Positions 9,378 to 20,124 of a stretch of DNA of 64,000 bases are shown in pieces. Where the stretch lies: assembly GCF_030263935.1 (NCBI RefSeq), contig NZ_CP127162.1, positions 4,678,001 through 4,742,000 of the forward strand, given 5' to 3'. The first letter of the stretch is position 1. Each line of letters begins with the position of its first letter. This DNA is from Paenibacillus polygoni. GTDB lineage: Bacteria; Bacillota; Bacilli; Paenibacillales; Paenibacillaceae. The translations under genes were made by a program, and so were the position numbers. The notes below the pieces were generated by a model. It ran no database searches. It was not told the origin of the DNA and saw only the letters and a program-made list of their open reading frames with translations.

Positions 9378-9408
9378 ATCACCATTTTCCTTAGTAAAAT
9401 AGCAAACG

Positions 9409-9444
9409 CGAAGAACCCTCTGTACTTGTATAGAGGGTTCTTCG
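9409..9444. terminator. Bidirectional terminator between ltaS-type and cidR-type genes
   Basis: Perfect 13-bp stem CGAAGAACCCTCT/AGAGGGTTCTTCG with a 10-nt loop. The T-run on the plus side is weak (TATATTTTG) and T/G-rich on the minus side. Confidence 0.75.
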
Positions 9445-9562
9445 TATATTTTGTTTACTACTAGAGCTAGAGCTACTAAAGACATTAAGGAACTATAGGA
9501 ACTAGAGACACCGGAGGAATCCAGATGCGCTAGAGCCAATAGATGTATCGCCTCTATTATAT

Positions 9563-10465
9563 CTAGCAAAGGGGCTCATCATTGGCCTTTTTTAGCATCG
9601 GCTCGGTGAATGCGATCCATTCCCTGACCGCGAAGGATTGATAACGATCTTTACGCCAAACCATGCCAAGTTCCCAGGGGATACGTTCGTGAAGCGGCAA
9701 GATACATACTTCCTCCACATCCAGCTCCCTGCAGATCGTCTCCGGCATGAGCGCCACACCAAGCCCTGCTGCTACCATATTGCTGATTAGATCCCACTGG
9801 GCACTTTCATAGATAATACGAGGCTGGTAGCCTGCTTTTTGACAAGCACCAATAATACGATCATGCAAAGTAAAGTCTTCACGAAACAAGATAAATGCAT
9901 CTTCCCGAAGTGCTGATAAATGAATCTCTTCTTCACCAGCAAGCGGATGTGTAGGATGAAGCACGACTTTAAGTGATTCTGTAACAAATATATATCCATC
10001 TAGCAGGGAATCATCGGTTGGCAAGACCGTAACACCAATATCCAGTGCACCGGATACCACGTCTTTCTCTACTTTTTTCCCGCCATCCTCAAACAGCTGA
10101 ATAGTTATATTTGGATACTGTTTGTAGAACTCTCCGATGACCTTTGGGAAGAAGCTCGCACCAATCATAGGCGGAAGCCCAATCCGGATATGCCCCTTTT
10201 TGAGATGCATTAAGTCATCGAGTTCTGAGGACAAGTTATGAAAAGAATTCACAATCTCTTGGGCCTGTCTTGCAAAGACTTCTCCCGCATCTGTGAGTTC
10301 GACTTTCTTCCCGTACCGATCAAGAAGAGTCACTCCTAATTCTTCTTCCAAATTTTTAACCGTCTTACTGATCGAAGGCTGGGTTATATAGAGGGCCTGA
10401 GCTGCTTTGGTAAAGCTCTTTTGCCGCGCTACTTCCAAAAAATAATTCAGATGCCTAATGTCCAT
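9563..10465 (-). CDS. cidR: LysR-family regulator, CidR-like
   Basis: A 300-residue LysR-type protein: N-terminal winged HTH (residues 1-60, SFTKAAQALYITQPSISKTV) and a substrate-binding domain (about 90-290) with the usual IRIGLPP and GLGVALMP segments. It is divergent from a cidA/cidB-type pair, the arrangement of CidR in staphylococci and bacilli, where it activates cidABC in response to acetate or overflow metabolism. A perfect T-N11-A inverted repeat 15 bp upstream of its start supports autoregulation and control of the divergent genes. The effector is not visible. Confidence 0.82.
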   Translation of the reverse strand: MDIRHLNYFLEVARQKSFTKAAQALYITQPSISKTVKNLEEELGVTLLDRYGKKVELTDAGEVFARQAQEIVNSFHNLSSELDDLMHLKKGHIRIGLPPMIGASFFPKVIGEFYKQYPNITIQLFEDGGKKVEKDVVSGALDIGVTVLPTDDSLLDGYIFVTESLKVVLHPTHPLAGEEEIHLSALREDAFILFREDFTLHDRIIGACQKAGYQPRIIYESAQWDLISNMVAAGLGVALMPETICRELDVEEVCILPLHERIPWELGMVWRKDRYQSFAVREWIAFTEPMLKKANDEPLC

Positions 10466-10480
10466 AAGTGAACTCCTTCC

Positions 10481-10505
10481 CTACTATAGATAAAAGGAAT
10501 AGTAG
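10481..10505. promoter_or_regulatory. LysR-type operator (T-N11-A) in the cidR-cidA gap
   Basis: CTACTAT, 11 bp, then ATAGTAG: a perfect 7-bp inverted repeat with the T-N11-A core of LysR-family sites. A second repeat, ATGC-N7-GCAT, follows at 10508-10522 and may be the activation half-site region. Confidence 0.7.
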
Positions 10506-10627
10506 AAATGCTTAATATGCATTTTACTCATGAAAGAGTTTAATGTAAAATTTTCAGTAACAAAACATTCCAATTTCAAAGTGAATTATTACCTATATAG
10601 CTTTGTTTTTCTAAGGAGGTCCATCAC

Positions 10628-11059
10628 ATGAAACAAACAGGAAAGATCGTATTTCAGGTCCTGATCCTGCTTTTGTTCGCTCTGCTTATGAACGGGATGG
10701 CCAATCTCCTGCACCTGCCTATTCCTGGATCGATTCTTGGTATGGTGGTTCTGTTCATCCTTCTGCAGACTCGTATTATTAAACTCAGCTGGATTGAAGC
10801 CGGTGCAAGCTGGCTGCTCGCAGAGCTTCTATTATTTTTTATCCCCTCCGCTGTGGGGGTTATGAATTATTTCGACATGATGAAGCAAGATGGTTTCAGC
10901 ATTCTGCTCGTCATTCTCATCAGTACATTTCTTGTGATGGCTGTATCTGGACTTATTGCTACCATCATGACAAAAAGAAAGGAGAAAAAACAAAATGACC
11001 GCATTACTATGTCTCGTGTTCACTCTAGCCATCTACCTGCTAGCCAAAAAAATGTATAA
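10628..11059 (+). CDS. cidA: CidA/LrgA-family holin-like protein
   Basis: A 143-residue protein with four predicted TM helices and the family signature LPIPGSILGMV after the first helix, followed by FFIPSAVGVMNY. CidA/LrgA proteins are holin-like membrane proteins linked to murein hydrolase export, cell lysis and, in more recent work, pyruvate or overflow metabolite transport. AAGGAGG precedes the ATG. The last 65 bp overlap cidB in another frame, so the C-terminal tail (about 120-143) is unusual and hydrophilic; tight coupling of the two genes is likely. Confidence 0.88.
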   Translation: MKQTGKIVFQVLILLLFALLMNGMANLLHLPIPGSILGMVVLFILLQTRIIKLSWIEAGASWLLAELLLFFIPSAVGVMNYFDMMKQDGFSILLVILISTFLVMAVSGLIATIMTKRKEKKQNDRITMSRVHSSHLPASQKNV

Positions 11060-11675
11060 AAAGATGCCTAAAGTATACTTATCTCCCCTTATCATTGTGC
11101 CTGTGGTCATTATTGTTGCTCTTCTGACGACGAATACCTCTTATAGCTCATATAACAAAGGCGGCAGTATACTAACGTTGCTCTTGCAGCCCGCAACCGT
11201 TGCATTTGCGATTCCGCTTTATAAATATCTGAAAGAACTCAAGCAATACTGGCGTGAAATTGTGACCGGTGTATCGCTCGGTTCGCTAGTAGCCATCACT
11301 TCTTCTGTCCTTGTTGCCAAGGGACTCCACCTTGATCCGGGACTTGAATCAAGCTTACTGCCACACTCGATCACAACACCCATTGCCATGAATGTAGCTA
11401 CCATGGTTGGGGGCGTGCCGCAAATCACTGCTGTCTTCGTCGTGATGACGGGACTCATGGGGCTATTAATTGGACCTTATACCCTGAAATTGTTGAAAAT
11501 TGACGGGGAAATTGCTCGGGGAATTCTATATGGTACAAGTGCGCATGGTACCGGGACTTCCAAAGCATTCGAATTCAGCCCGCTAACCGGGACAATCTCC
11601 AGCATATCCATGGTACTCTCCGCGATCATCACTCTGGCCATATCCCCTGTTCTATCGATGTTTTTGTTCTCTTAA
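10995..11675 (+). CDS. cidB: CidB/LrgB-family membrane protein
   Basis: A 226-residue polytopic protein with the conserved family motifs LLQPATVAFAIPLY, LLPHSITTPIA and GTSAHGTGTSKAFE. It partners CidA/LrgA; known roles are control of murein hydrolase activity and metabolite transport across the membrane. The ATG lies inside the 3' end of cidA and is preceded by AAAGGAG. It is the last gene of the operon, with no strong terminator before the next promoter at 11710. Confidence 0.9.
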   Translation: MTALLCLVFTLAIYLLAKKMYKKMPKVYLSPLIIVPVVIIVALLTTNTSYSSYNKGGSILTLLLQPATVAFAIPLYKYLKELKQYWREIVTGVSLGSLVAITSSVLVAKGLHLDPGLESSLLPHSITTPIAMNVATMVGGVPQITAVFVVMTGLMGLLIGPYTLKLLKIDGEIARGILYGTSAHGTGTSKAFEFSPLTGTISSISMVLSAIITLAISPVLSMFLFS

Positions 11676-11709
11676 TACACCTTCTATCCCTTTTTTTTCA
11701 AAAAAGTTA

Positions 11710-11739
11710 TTGTATTGCAGGACACTCTTACCTTAAAAT
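11710..11739 (+). promoter_or_regulatory. Probable sigma-A promoter of the AbrB-like gene
   Basis: TTGTAT, 18-bp spacer, TAAAAT, ending 41 bp before the start codon. Seen directly; activity inferred. Confidence 0.5.
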
Positions 11740-11780
11740 GAAAGAACGATAACATCGCTGATTAGCGGGGGAGATTACCC

Positions 11781-12317
11781 ATGAAGAGAACCGGTATGAA
11801 AAGAGCGCTCGACCGCCTTGGCCGCATTGTCCTACCAAAAGAAATGCGTGATACCATGGAGATAGATATCGGCGACCCGCTTGAGTTCTTTATTGAAGGT
11901 AAGGAGCTAATCCTTCGTAAATACAAATCTACGCTATGCATTTTTTGCGGAAATGTAGATACTGAAATGTATTTCAAGGAGCAGTTTATCTGCAAGAATT
12001 GTGCCAAAGAGTTAAAAATCGCGGAAAATCTAATCGATATTTCAGCAGGCGAACGACAAGAAAAGACACTTTCTGAGCATGAACGACGTGCAACCTATTT
12101 TATTAAGCCAGAACTGTCAGCAAAACCTAACGTACATAGACATCCGTTCGCCACAAGCTCCGACGAATTTGCCCGTGATGTAAGACCGAAGACAGCGCAA
12201 ATGCTGCGTAAGATGAAAGAAATAATAGATACACATCCCGGTATCTCTCAGAATCAAATCGCGGAGAAACTAGGGATCAGCCAAGGGCGTGTATCTCAGC
12301 TCAAGAAACTTCTTTAG
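11781..12317 (+). CDS. AbrB-type regulator with zinc-knuckle and C-terminal HTH
   Basis: A 178-residue protein in three parts. Residues 1-48 are an AbrB/SpoVT swapped-hairpin DNA-binding domain (ALDRLGRIVLPKEMRDTM). Residues 53-74 carry CxxC...CxxC (Cys53, 56, 71, 74), a likely zinc ribbon. Residues about 135-178 form a MarR/LexA-like helix-turn-helix (GISQNQIAEKLGISQGRVSQ). AbrB proteins govern transition-state genes; canonical AbrB is about 95 residues, so this is almost twice that length. AGGAG-like GGGGGAGA lies upstream. Two DNA-binding modules suggest bivalent binding, which is inference. Confidence 0.8.
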   Translation: MKRTGMKRALDRLGRIVLPKEMRDTMEIDIGDPLEFFIEGKELILRKYKSTLCIFCGNVDTEMYFKEQFICKNCAKELKIAENLIDISAGERQEKTLSEHERRATYFIKPELSAKPNVHRHPFATSSDEFARDVRPKTAQMLRKMKEIIDTHPGISQNQIAEKLGISQGRVSQLKKLL

Positions 12318-12385
12318 TAAACGGTATCATGCAGGAACATCAGATTTTAAAGTAGCAGTTACATGACAAAAAGATATACCAAGTG

Positions 12386-12424
12386 AACAAGCCCCTCTTC
12401 ATTAAGAAGAGGGGCTTGTTTCTT
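12386..12424. terminator. Terminator between AbrB-like and oxidoreductase genes
   Basis: Perfect 15-bp stem AACAAGCCCCTCTTC/GAAGAGGGGCTTGTT with a 5-nt loop. It faces both convergent genes; T-runs are moderate on each side. Confidence 0.85.
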
Positions 12425-12460
12425 GTACTTTCTCTGAAAAAGAAATGACCGAAGATTACC

Positions 12461-13456
12461 TTATACCCATTTATCTGTCGACTCAGAAATAAACAGCCGA
12501 TCTCCGTACCTGGCAGACTGTAATGCAGCTACAGTAACTGCCTGTGTACGGAGTGCATCTTGGTAATCTGAGCGAATGAGGCTTCGATCTCCTGTCCGAA
12601 CAGCATGCAGAAAGGCTTCATTTTCACGCTGATAAGGGTTATTCTCACCCGCTATGGTTTGCTTCCCTTCTGCTGTAGAAATGACCAGCTGTTCAGGATT
12701 CCACTCCCATATGCCTTCCGCGGTATAGAAAGTAAGTCCGGATCGTCCCGCTACTCCCTCAGGTAAAATACAGGTGTTCATAATATTGGCTACTGCCCCA
12801 TTTTGCATCTTTAAGTTTACCGTCCCTACATCGGGAACCGTAACTCCTTCATGAAGCTTGTGCATGCTGCGCCCTGCATACATTGCCTGTACCTCAGATA
12901 CTTCGCCGGCTACATAGCGTAGTAAGTCGACAATATGCGTGGTCTGTTCAATAAACTGCCCGCCAGAGCCTTCTAGGTCACGCCACCAAGCTACGCCTGG
13001 CATTCCTCCATTCCAGCAGCCACTCGCCATCCCGATCGTTTGTCCTGCTAATGCCTGCTTAAGCTTTTCTGCGTTCTCCTGATATCGAAAATGATAGCCT
13101 ACAGCTGTCAGCAGACCCTTCTCACGAATGGCAGCTTCAATTTGCATGGGCAGCTCCAGATCAACCGACAGCGGCTTCTCCACAAAGAAGGGGATACCCC
13201 GTTCGATTAATGCTAACTCTATCTCTCCATGCGCCATCGGCGGAACACAGATATAAACAGCATCCAGCTTTTCCTCTTCAAGCATCGTATGGAGATCTTC
13301 ATAAGGATTTGCCTCATATTTTACAGCCATCGTCTGTGCCTTTTCGAGACTCGTACCGAGAATCGCTTGTATCTTCACATCTTCTGCCTCCTGAAGCAGA
13401 TCGGCATGCACTTTACTAAACCACCCCGTACCCATAATTCCGATGTGTAACATCAT
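12461..13456 (-). CDS. Gfo/Idh/MocA-family NAD(P)-dependent oxidoreductase
   Basis: A 331-residue protein with the N-terminal Rossmann motif GIMGTGWFSKVH, the family EKPLSVD motif near residue 95 (the Lys is catalytic in relatives), and a C-terminal alpha/beta domain with the usual HIVDLLRYVAGE segment. Members oxidise or reduce sugars, inositols and sugar derivatives; the substrate cannot be read here. GGAGATGCTGAC precedes the ATG. It starts 24 bp after glpD stops, so it is probably the last gene of that transcript. Confidence 0.85.
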   Translation of the reverse strand: MMLHIGIMGTGWFSKVHADLLQEAEDVKIQAILGTSLEKAQTMAVKYEANPYEDLHTMLEEEKLDAVYICVPPMAHGEIELALIERGIPFFVEKPLSVDLELPMQIEAAIREKGLLTAVGYHFRYQENAEKLKQALAGQTIGMASGCWNGGMPGVAWWRDLEGSGGQFIEQTTHIVDLLRYVAGEVSEVQAMYAGRSMHKLHEGVTVPDVGTVNLKMQNGAVANIMNTCILPEGVAGRSGLTFYTAEGIWEWNPEQLVISTAEGKQTIAGENNPYQRENEAFLHAVRTGDRSLIRSDYQDALRTQAVTVAALQSARYGDRLFISESTDKWV

Positions 13457-13480
13457 GTCAGCATCTCCTTTATATCTAAT

Positions 13481-15142
13481 CTAGACCCGCTGCGGCTTTG
13501 CTTCTCGGATCAGTTGTTCAAGCTCCTGGTTATACATATCTTGTTCCATGTCCGTCCAAGCATTTGCCTCAGACATATAAGCTATAACGGCCGATTTATA
13601 CTGCTCCACTTGCTGAATTCGGAAAAATAAGCTGCCCGTTCGCCGTACGAAGAAGTCTGCCGGTGTTACCGCCATCTCTTCTTCCATCGCATACTGAAGC
13701 TGAGTGAGTAATGGAGCAGGCAGATCATATTCCTGACCGTCTTGCTCTAATCGCTCTGCGATCTGATACAGCCGCTCCGTATTGGAACCATACATCGCAG
13801 CTAGAGAGGATGCTTCTTCCTGAGTAAATCCATACTGCTGTCCTTCATTTATCAGTTGTTCCACAAAAGCACGATACCCGCCGCTTCCACCGACATGGCC
13901 TCCTGAGATCGGCATTTGTTTTGTCTGACAAGAACGGAACACATGCCCACTCGTCTCAGAGAGTAACTTCGCAGCTAAATCTACGACCGTTTCCGCCATC
14001 TTTCGATAGCCGGTTAATTTGCCGCCAGCAATCGTGATCAGTCCTGTTTCTGACTGCCAGATTTCATCTTTTCGTGAAATTTCAGAGGCGCTTTTTCCTT
14101 CTTCATAGATAAGAGGACGGATTCCTGCCCAGCTCGATTCCACATCATCGTAAGTAACTCCGGCACTCGGGAACATAAGCTGAATCGCCTTCATGACATA
14201 ATCCAGATCCTCAGGTTCTACCTGGGGGTGAGCCAAATCTTCCTCATAGACCGTGTCGGTCGTACCCACATACGCTTTGCCCTCTCGAGGAATCGCAAAA
14301 AGCATACGGCCATCCGGTGTATCAAAATAAACAGCCTGCCTTAGCGGAAAGCGGCTCTGATCAATGACTAGATGCACACCCTTTGTGTGCTGCAGCACTT
14401 TTCCTTTTTTGGAATGATCCAGCTCACGAAGTTCATCTACCCAGGGACCGGCTGCATTCACCACTTTCGCTGCTCGAACCGTGAATTCCTTTCCTGATAT
14501 CAAATCTCGCACGAGCGCACCTTTGACCTGCTGATTTTCATAGAGAAACTGATTTGCCTTTACATAATTTACTGCATGAGCTCCCTGCTTAACTGCTTCT
14601 TTCATCACTTCAATGGTAAGTCTTGCATCATCCGTCCGGTACTCCACATAGTAACCCCCGCCTGACAGGTCCTGATCATTCAGCAAAGGTTCCTTTTGCA
14701 GTGTCTGTTCTTTATTCAGCATCACTCTGCGCTCATTCTTCTTCACTCCAGCGAGGAAATCATACACTCGAAGGCCAACCCCGGTCATGAATTTGCCATA
14801 CGTTCCTCCCTTATAAAACGGAAGCAGCATCCACTCGGGTGTCGTAACGTGCGGGCCATTCTCATATACAATCGCTCGCTCTTTACCGACCTCCGCTACG
14901 ACATCAACTTGAAATTGTTTGAGATACCGAAGGCCTCCATGCACAAGCTTCGTAGAGCGACTGGACGTCCCGGCGGCGTAATCCTGCATTTCCACTAAAG
15001 CCACTTTCATCCCGCGGGATGAAGCATCGAGAGCGATCCCTGCGCCTGTAATTCCTCCGCCGATAATGAGTAAATCATATGTATTCTTCTCCATCCTATG
15101 GATCATTTCTTGTCTTGATATCCCTGCAAATCCTGCCTTCAT
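13481..15142 (-). CDS. glpD: Aerobic glycerol-3-phosphate dehydrogenase
   Basis: A 553-residue FAD enzyme that oxidises sn-glycerol 3-phosphate to DHAP and feeds electrons to quinone at the membrane. Seen are the FAD-binding [10 protein letters not shown] near residue 26, [16 protein letters not shown], the [12 protein letters not shown] segment, and a C-terminal DAO_C domain from about 400. GGAGG precedes the ATG. glpK lies upstream on the same strand, separated by a 171-bp gap holding a strong hairpin (15183-15235), which suggests leader or processing control as in Bacillus glpD. Confidence 0.94.
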   Translation of the reverse strand: MKAGFAGISRQEMIHRMEKNTYDLLIIGGGITGAGIALDASSRGMKVALVEMQDYAAGTSSRSTKLVHGGLRYLKQFQVDVVAEVGKERAIVYENGPHVTTPEWMLLPFYKGGTYGKFMTGVGLRVYDFLAGVKKNERRVMLNKEQTLQKEPLLNDQDLSGGGYYVEYRTDDARLTIEVMKEAVKQGAHAVNYVKANQFLYENQQVKGALVRDLISGKEFTVRAAKVVNAAGPWVDELRELDHSKKGKVLQHTKGVHLVIDQSRFPLRQAVYFDTPDGRMLFAIPREGKAYVGTTDTVYEEDLAHPQVEPEDLDYVMKAIQLMFPSAGVTYDDVESSWAGIRPLIYEEGKSASEISRKDEIWQSETGLITIAGGKLTGYRKMAETVVDLAAKLLSETSGHVFRSCQTKQMPISGGHVGGSGGYRAFVEQLINEGQQYGFTQEEASSLAAMYGSNTERLYQIAERLEQDGQEYDLPAPLLTQLQYAMEEEMAVTPADFFVRRTGSLFFRIQQVEQYKSAVIAYMSEANAWTDMEQDMYNQELEQLIREAKPQRV

Positions 15143-15182
15143 ATGAGAAAACCTCCGCCCCGATCATTTCTATAACCTATGT

Positions 15183-15235
15183 AAAAAAGACCGCAAAATA
15201 GCACACGGGATATTCCCCAAGTGGATTTGCAGTCT
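15183..15235 (-). terminator. Leader hairpin/terminator between glpK and glpD
   Basis: On the minus strand, AGACTGCAAAT pairs with ATTTTGCGGTCT around a further paired apex (TTGGG/CCC), then TTTTTT. It may end glpK transcription and act as the glpD leader terminator controlled by a GlpP-type antiterminator; the latter is inference from B. subtilis. Confidence 0.75.
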
Positions 15236-15313
15236 CTCCTTCTCTTCCAGACCCATATTTACTTTTATCTGTATCTTACCACGCAGCTGCATGATTGACA
15301 CAGATTCTTCCAT

Positions 15314-17187
<1,874 letters not shown>

Positions 17188-18651
17188 ATGCTGAAAGCTC
17201 TACAAAGACTCGGCAAATCATTAATGCTGCCAGTCGCTGCGCTTCCCGCTGCCGGGATTTTGCAAGGCTTCGCACTCATTGACTATCAAAAAGACATTCC
17301 GCTCGGAGCTGTCGGCGGATTTATCAACCAGTACATCACTCCTTTTCTGAGTGCGGGTGCTGGAACGATCTTTAGCAATCTTGCGATTATATTTGCTGTG
17401 GGTGTCGCCATTGGTTTGGCTGGGGATGCTGTCGCTGCCCTGTCTGCGGTTATCTCGTATTTGATTCTTGTAAAGGTTATGGAACAGGTTCCGCTTGTTT
17501 TTGACTATATACCGGACGATGTGAAGCTGGATACCGGGGTGCTTGGCGGTTTTATTACAGGGATTCTATCTGCCTATCTCTATAGGCGTTTTCACAATAT
17601 GAAACTGCCGGAGTGGCTCGGCTTTTTTTCTGGGAAGCGTTTTGTGCCCATCATTACATCGATTACCACGATTATTCTGGCTGCTTTGCTTGGTATGATC
17701 TGGAGTCCTATACAAGACGCCATTGCTGTCTTTGGAAATTGGGTCGTCGGTCTCGGAGGAACAGGTGCCTTTATTTTCGGTGCAGCAAACCGCCTGCTTG
17801 TTCCTGTCGGACTTCATCATGTACTGAATTCTATTGCTTGGTTCCAGATTGGTGACTTTACGAATGCAGCGGGTGAAGTGGTTCACGGGGACCTAACGCG
17901 TTATTTTGCAGGAGACAAGACAGCTGGCGTCTTCATGTCCGGATTTTTCCCGATTATGATGTTTGCCATGCCGGCAGCTGCCCTTGCGCTTATACATACC
18001 GCTAGACCTGAGAAACGTAAAATGGTTAGTGCCATCTTTATTGGTTCAGCGCTGGCTTCTTTCCTTACTGGGATTACAGAGCCGCTGGAGTTTTCCTTTA
18101 TGTTCCTTGCCCCTGTTCTTTATGTCATTCATGCGCTGCTTACCGGCTTGTCCGGACTCGTTATGTACTTGCTTGATGTTAAGCTTGGGTTTGCTTTCTC
18201 GGCGGGTCTGATTGATTACCTGCTGAATATCAAGTTATCGACTAACCCTTTTCTGCTCCTTCCAGTTGGTCTCGCCTTTGGCGTTATATATTACTTCCTG
18301 TTCCGCTATGTTATCGTCAAATTCAATCTAAGAACACCAGGACGCGAAGATAGTGATGCAGAGGTCCTAGAGACAGCAGAAGAACCCGAAGTACCTGCCA
18401 TGAAATCAACATTAGAGGAGATCAAAGCAGAAAGAGTGCTCCGAGCCATTGGCGGCACGGATAACATTGAAAGTATTGATGCTTGTATTACCCGCCTGCG
18501 TCTCGTGGTACGAGATGAGAATATTGTGAATGATATCGAACTAAAAAGAGCAGGTGCGGCGGGTGTTGTGCGGCTCGGTCATGGTGCTGTTCAGATTATT
18601 TTTGGTACTTCTTCTGAAGCGCTAAAAGATGAAATCAAGAAAAAAATGTAA
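17188..18651 (+). CDS. nagE: PTS IICB component, N-acetylglucosamine-type
   Basis: A 487-residue glucose-superfamily PTS permease. EIIC spans about residues 1-390 with ten or so TM helices; GITEPLEFSFMF is the conserved substrate-binding region. EIIB follows a short linker and carries the phosphorylated Cys433 in SIDACITRLRL. No EIIA domain is present, so it depends on an EIIA elsewhere. The sequence fits the GlcNAc branch (MLPVAALPAAGILQG, ANRLLVPVGLHHVLN). It imports and phosphorylates the sugar. GlcNAc specificity rests on recalled family similarity. Confidence 0.83.
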   Translation: MLKALQRLGKSLMLPVAALPAAGILQGFALIDYQKDIPLGAVGGFINQYITPFLSAGAGTIFSNLAIIFAVGVAIGLAGDAVAALSAVISYLILVKVMEQVPLVFDYIPDDVKLDTGVLGGFITGILSAYLYRRFHNMKLPEWLGFFSGKRFVPIITSITTIILAALLGMIWSPIQDAIAVFGNWVVGLGGTGAFIFGAANRLLVPVGLHHVLNSIAWFQIGDFTNAAGEVVHGDLTRYFAGDKTAGVFMSGFFPIMMFAMPAAALALIHTARPEKRKMVSAIFIGSALASFLTGITEPLEFSFMFLAPVLYVIHALLTGLSGLVMYLLDVKLGFAFSAGLIDYLLNIKLSTNPFLLLPVGLAFGVIYYFLFRYVIVKFNLRTPGREDSDAEVLETAEEPEVPAMKSTLEEIKAERVLRAIGGTDNIESIDACITRLRLVVRDENIVNDIELKRAGAAGVVRLGHGAVQIIFGTSSEALKDEIKKKM

Positions 18652-18669
18652 TACAAAGATCAAGTGAGA

Positions 18670-18700
18670 AGCCCGGCGCTTACAGCGGCAGGCTTTTTTT
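18670..18700 (+). terminator. Terminator after the PTS gene
   Basis: AGCCCGGCGCT and AGCGGCAGGCT form an imperfect stem followed by seven T. Confidence 0.7.
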
Positions 18701-18839
18701 ATTTATTTTACTTAGCTGTCGTTCTTTCTCTGTTTGAAGTCATAACAAATTAGGCACGCAGGAGGATACATATCATCACATATAAAGCATAAGATGGTAT
18801 TAAATCTAGTCTATTACCACCAAAGGGGGCATCTTCAAG

Positions 18840-20099
18840 ATGAAACAGAGAACCTGGTCACTCGTTATCCTAATTGCGGTTCTTGTTATCAGCGGCTGCA
18901 GCTCTTCACCCACTGCAGATCCATTGTCATCCAACAAAAAGATAACGCTTACATTATGGTATTGGAACCGTAGTATTGATGATCAACTGCTTCAAAAAGC
19001 AAAAGAACAGTTTCCCAACATTCATCTAGTGACCCAAAAGATTGGCGGTGACTTCAAGTCCAAATTAAAGACAACGATGGCGGCCAAGTCTGGCGAACCC
19101 GATATTGTTGCTCTAAATGACTGGATTATGGAGCTGTTCCCAAGCCAGGATCGTTTCTACGATCTTTATGAGTTTGGAGCCGCTGAAGTGAAGGATCAGT
19201 ATCTAGACTGGAAATGGCAACAAGGGGTTACACCGGATGGTCAGATGATTGGCTTCCCAATGGATACCGGACCAACGGCTCTATTTTACCGAGAAGATTT
19301 ATTTAAAGAAGCCGGGCTGCCAACCGATCCTGAAGAAGTGCATAAGCAGATGAGCACATGGGACGATTATAGGCAGGCGGGTCTTACCCTGAAGGAAGCA
19401 TTCAACGGAAAGGTCTTTATGTATGACAATATTGAAAACGTATACAACGAGATCATCTCACAAAGTGATAAGAAGTATTTTACTCCAGAAGGAGATTTTA
19501 TAGGGGATTCGAATGAGACCATTCGTGAGGCTTGGGACATGTCAGTCGCTTTTCATAAGGACGGACTCATTGCAAATGCAGACCACTGGACACCCGAATG
19601 GAACGCTGGTGTGAACAAAGGGAAGATCGCTTCTTTCGTAGGCGCGGTGTGGATGAAACAGCCTCTCCAAGAAGCAGCTCCAGATACCGCAGGAAAGTGG
19701 CGGGTAACAAGAGCTCCAGGAGGAGACGGAAATGTAGGCGGCTCGTTCATGGCCATTCCAAAATCAAGCGAGCATCCTAAAGAAGCTTTTGAAGTCATTA
19801 AGTGGCTCCAGAACCCGGAGAACCAGCTGACAATGTTCAAAACAACCAACCTATTCCCGTCCACCCCGAGCGCTTATGACAGTGACACAATTCGGGAAGG
19901 TGAACCTTTCTTTGGAGGACAAGCGACAGGTGAAGTTTTTGCAGAATCAGCACGAAATGTCCAAATCTCCTTCTTCGGAGAACGGTATCCTGCCGTTCAC
20001 GGGGTGATGACACGCTGGCTGAATAATATTGCGAATCTTGATCCAGCTACTGCCTTCGATGAAGCGATGCAGCGGGTAGAACGAGAACTGAAGCGATAA
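18840..20099 (+). CDS. ABC transporter sugar-binding lipoprotein
   Basis: A 419-residue family 1 solute-binding protein. The signal peptide ends in a lipobox VISGC (Cys20). The mature part begins with ITLTLWYWNR, contains the EPDIVALND and GFPMDTGPTALFYREDLF segments typical of MalE-like binding proteins, and ends in a helical C-lobe. It would be anchored outside the membrane and pass its ligand to the two permeases that follow. No ATPase gene is linked, so a shared MsmK/MsmX-type ATPase is expected. The ligand is unknown; the nearby kinase hints at a sugar or sugar acid. Confidence 0.9.
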   Translation: MKQRTWSLVILIAVLVISGCSSSPTADPLSSNKKITLTLWYWNRSIDDQLLQKAKEQFPNIHLVTQKIGGDFKSKLKTTMAAKSGEPDIVALNDWIMELFPSQDRFYDLYEFGAAEVKDQYLDWKWQQGVTPDGQMIGFPMDTGPTALFYREDLFKEAGLPTDPEEVHKQMSTWDDYRQAGLTLKEAFNGKVFMYDNIENVYNEIISQSDKKYFTPEGDFIGDSNETIREAWDMSVAFHKDGLIANADHWTPEWNAGVNKGKIASFVGAVWMKQPLQEAAPDTAGKWRVTRAPGGDGNVGGSFMAIPKSSEHPKEAFEVIKWLQNPENQLTMFKTTNLFPSTPSAYDSDTIREGEPFFGGQATGEVFAESARNVQISFFGERYPAVHGVMTRWLNNIANLDPATAFDEAMQRVERELKR

Positions 20100-20124
20100 G
20101 CCCAAATGAAAAGGAGGTACCTTT

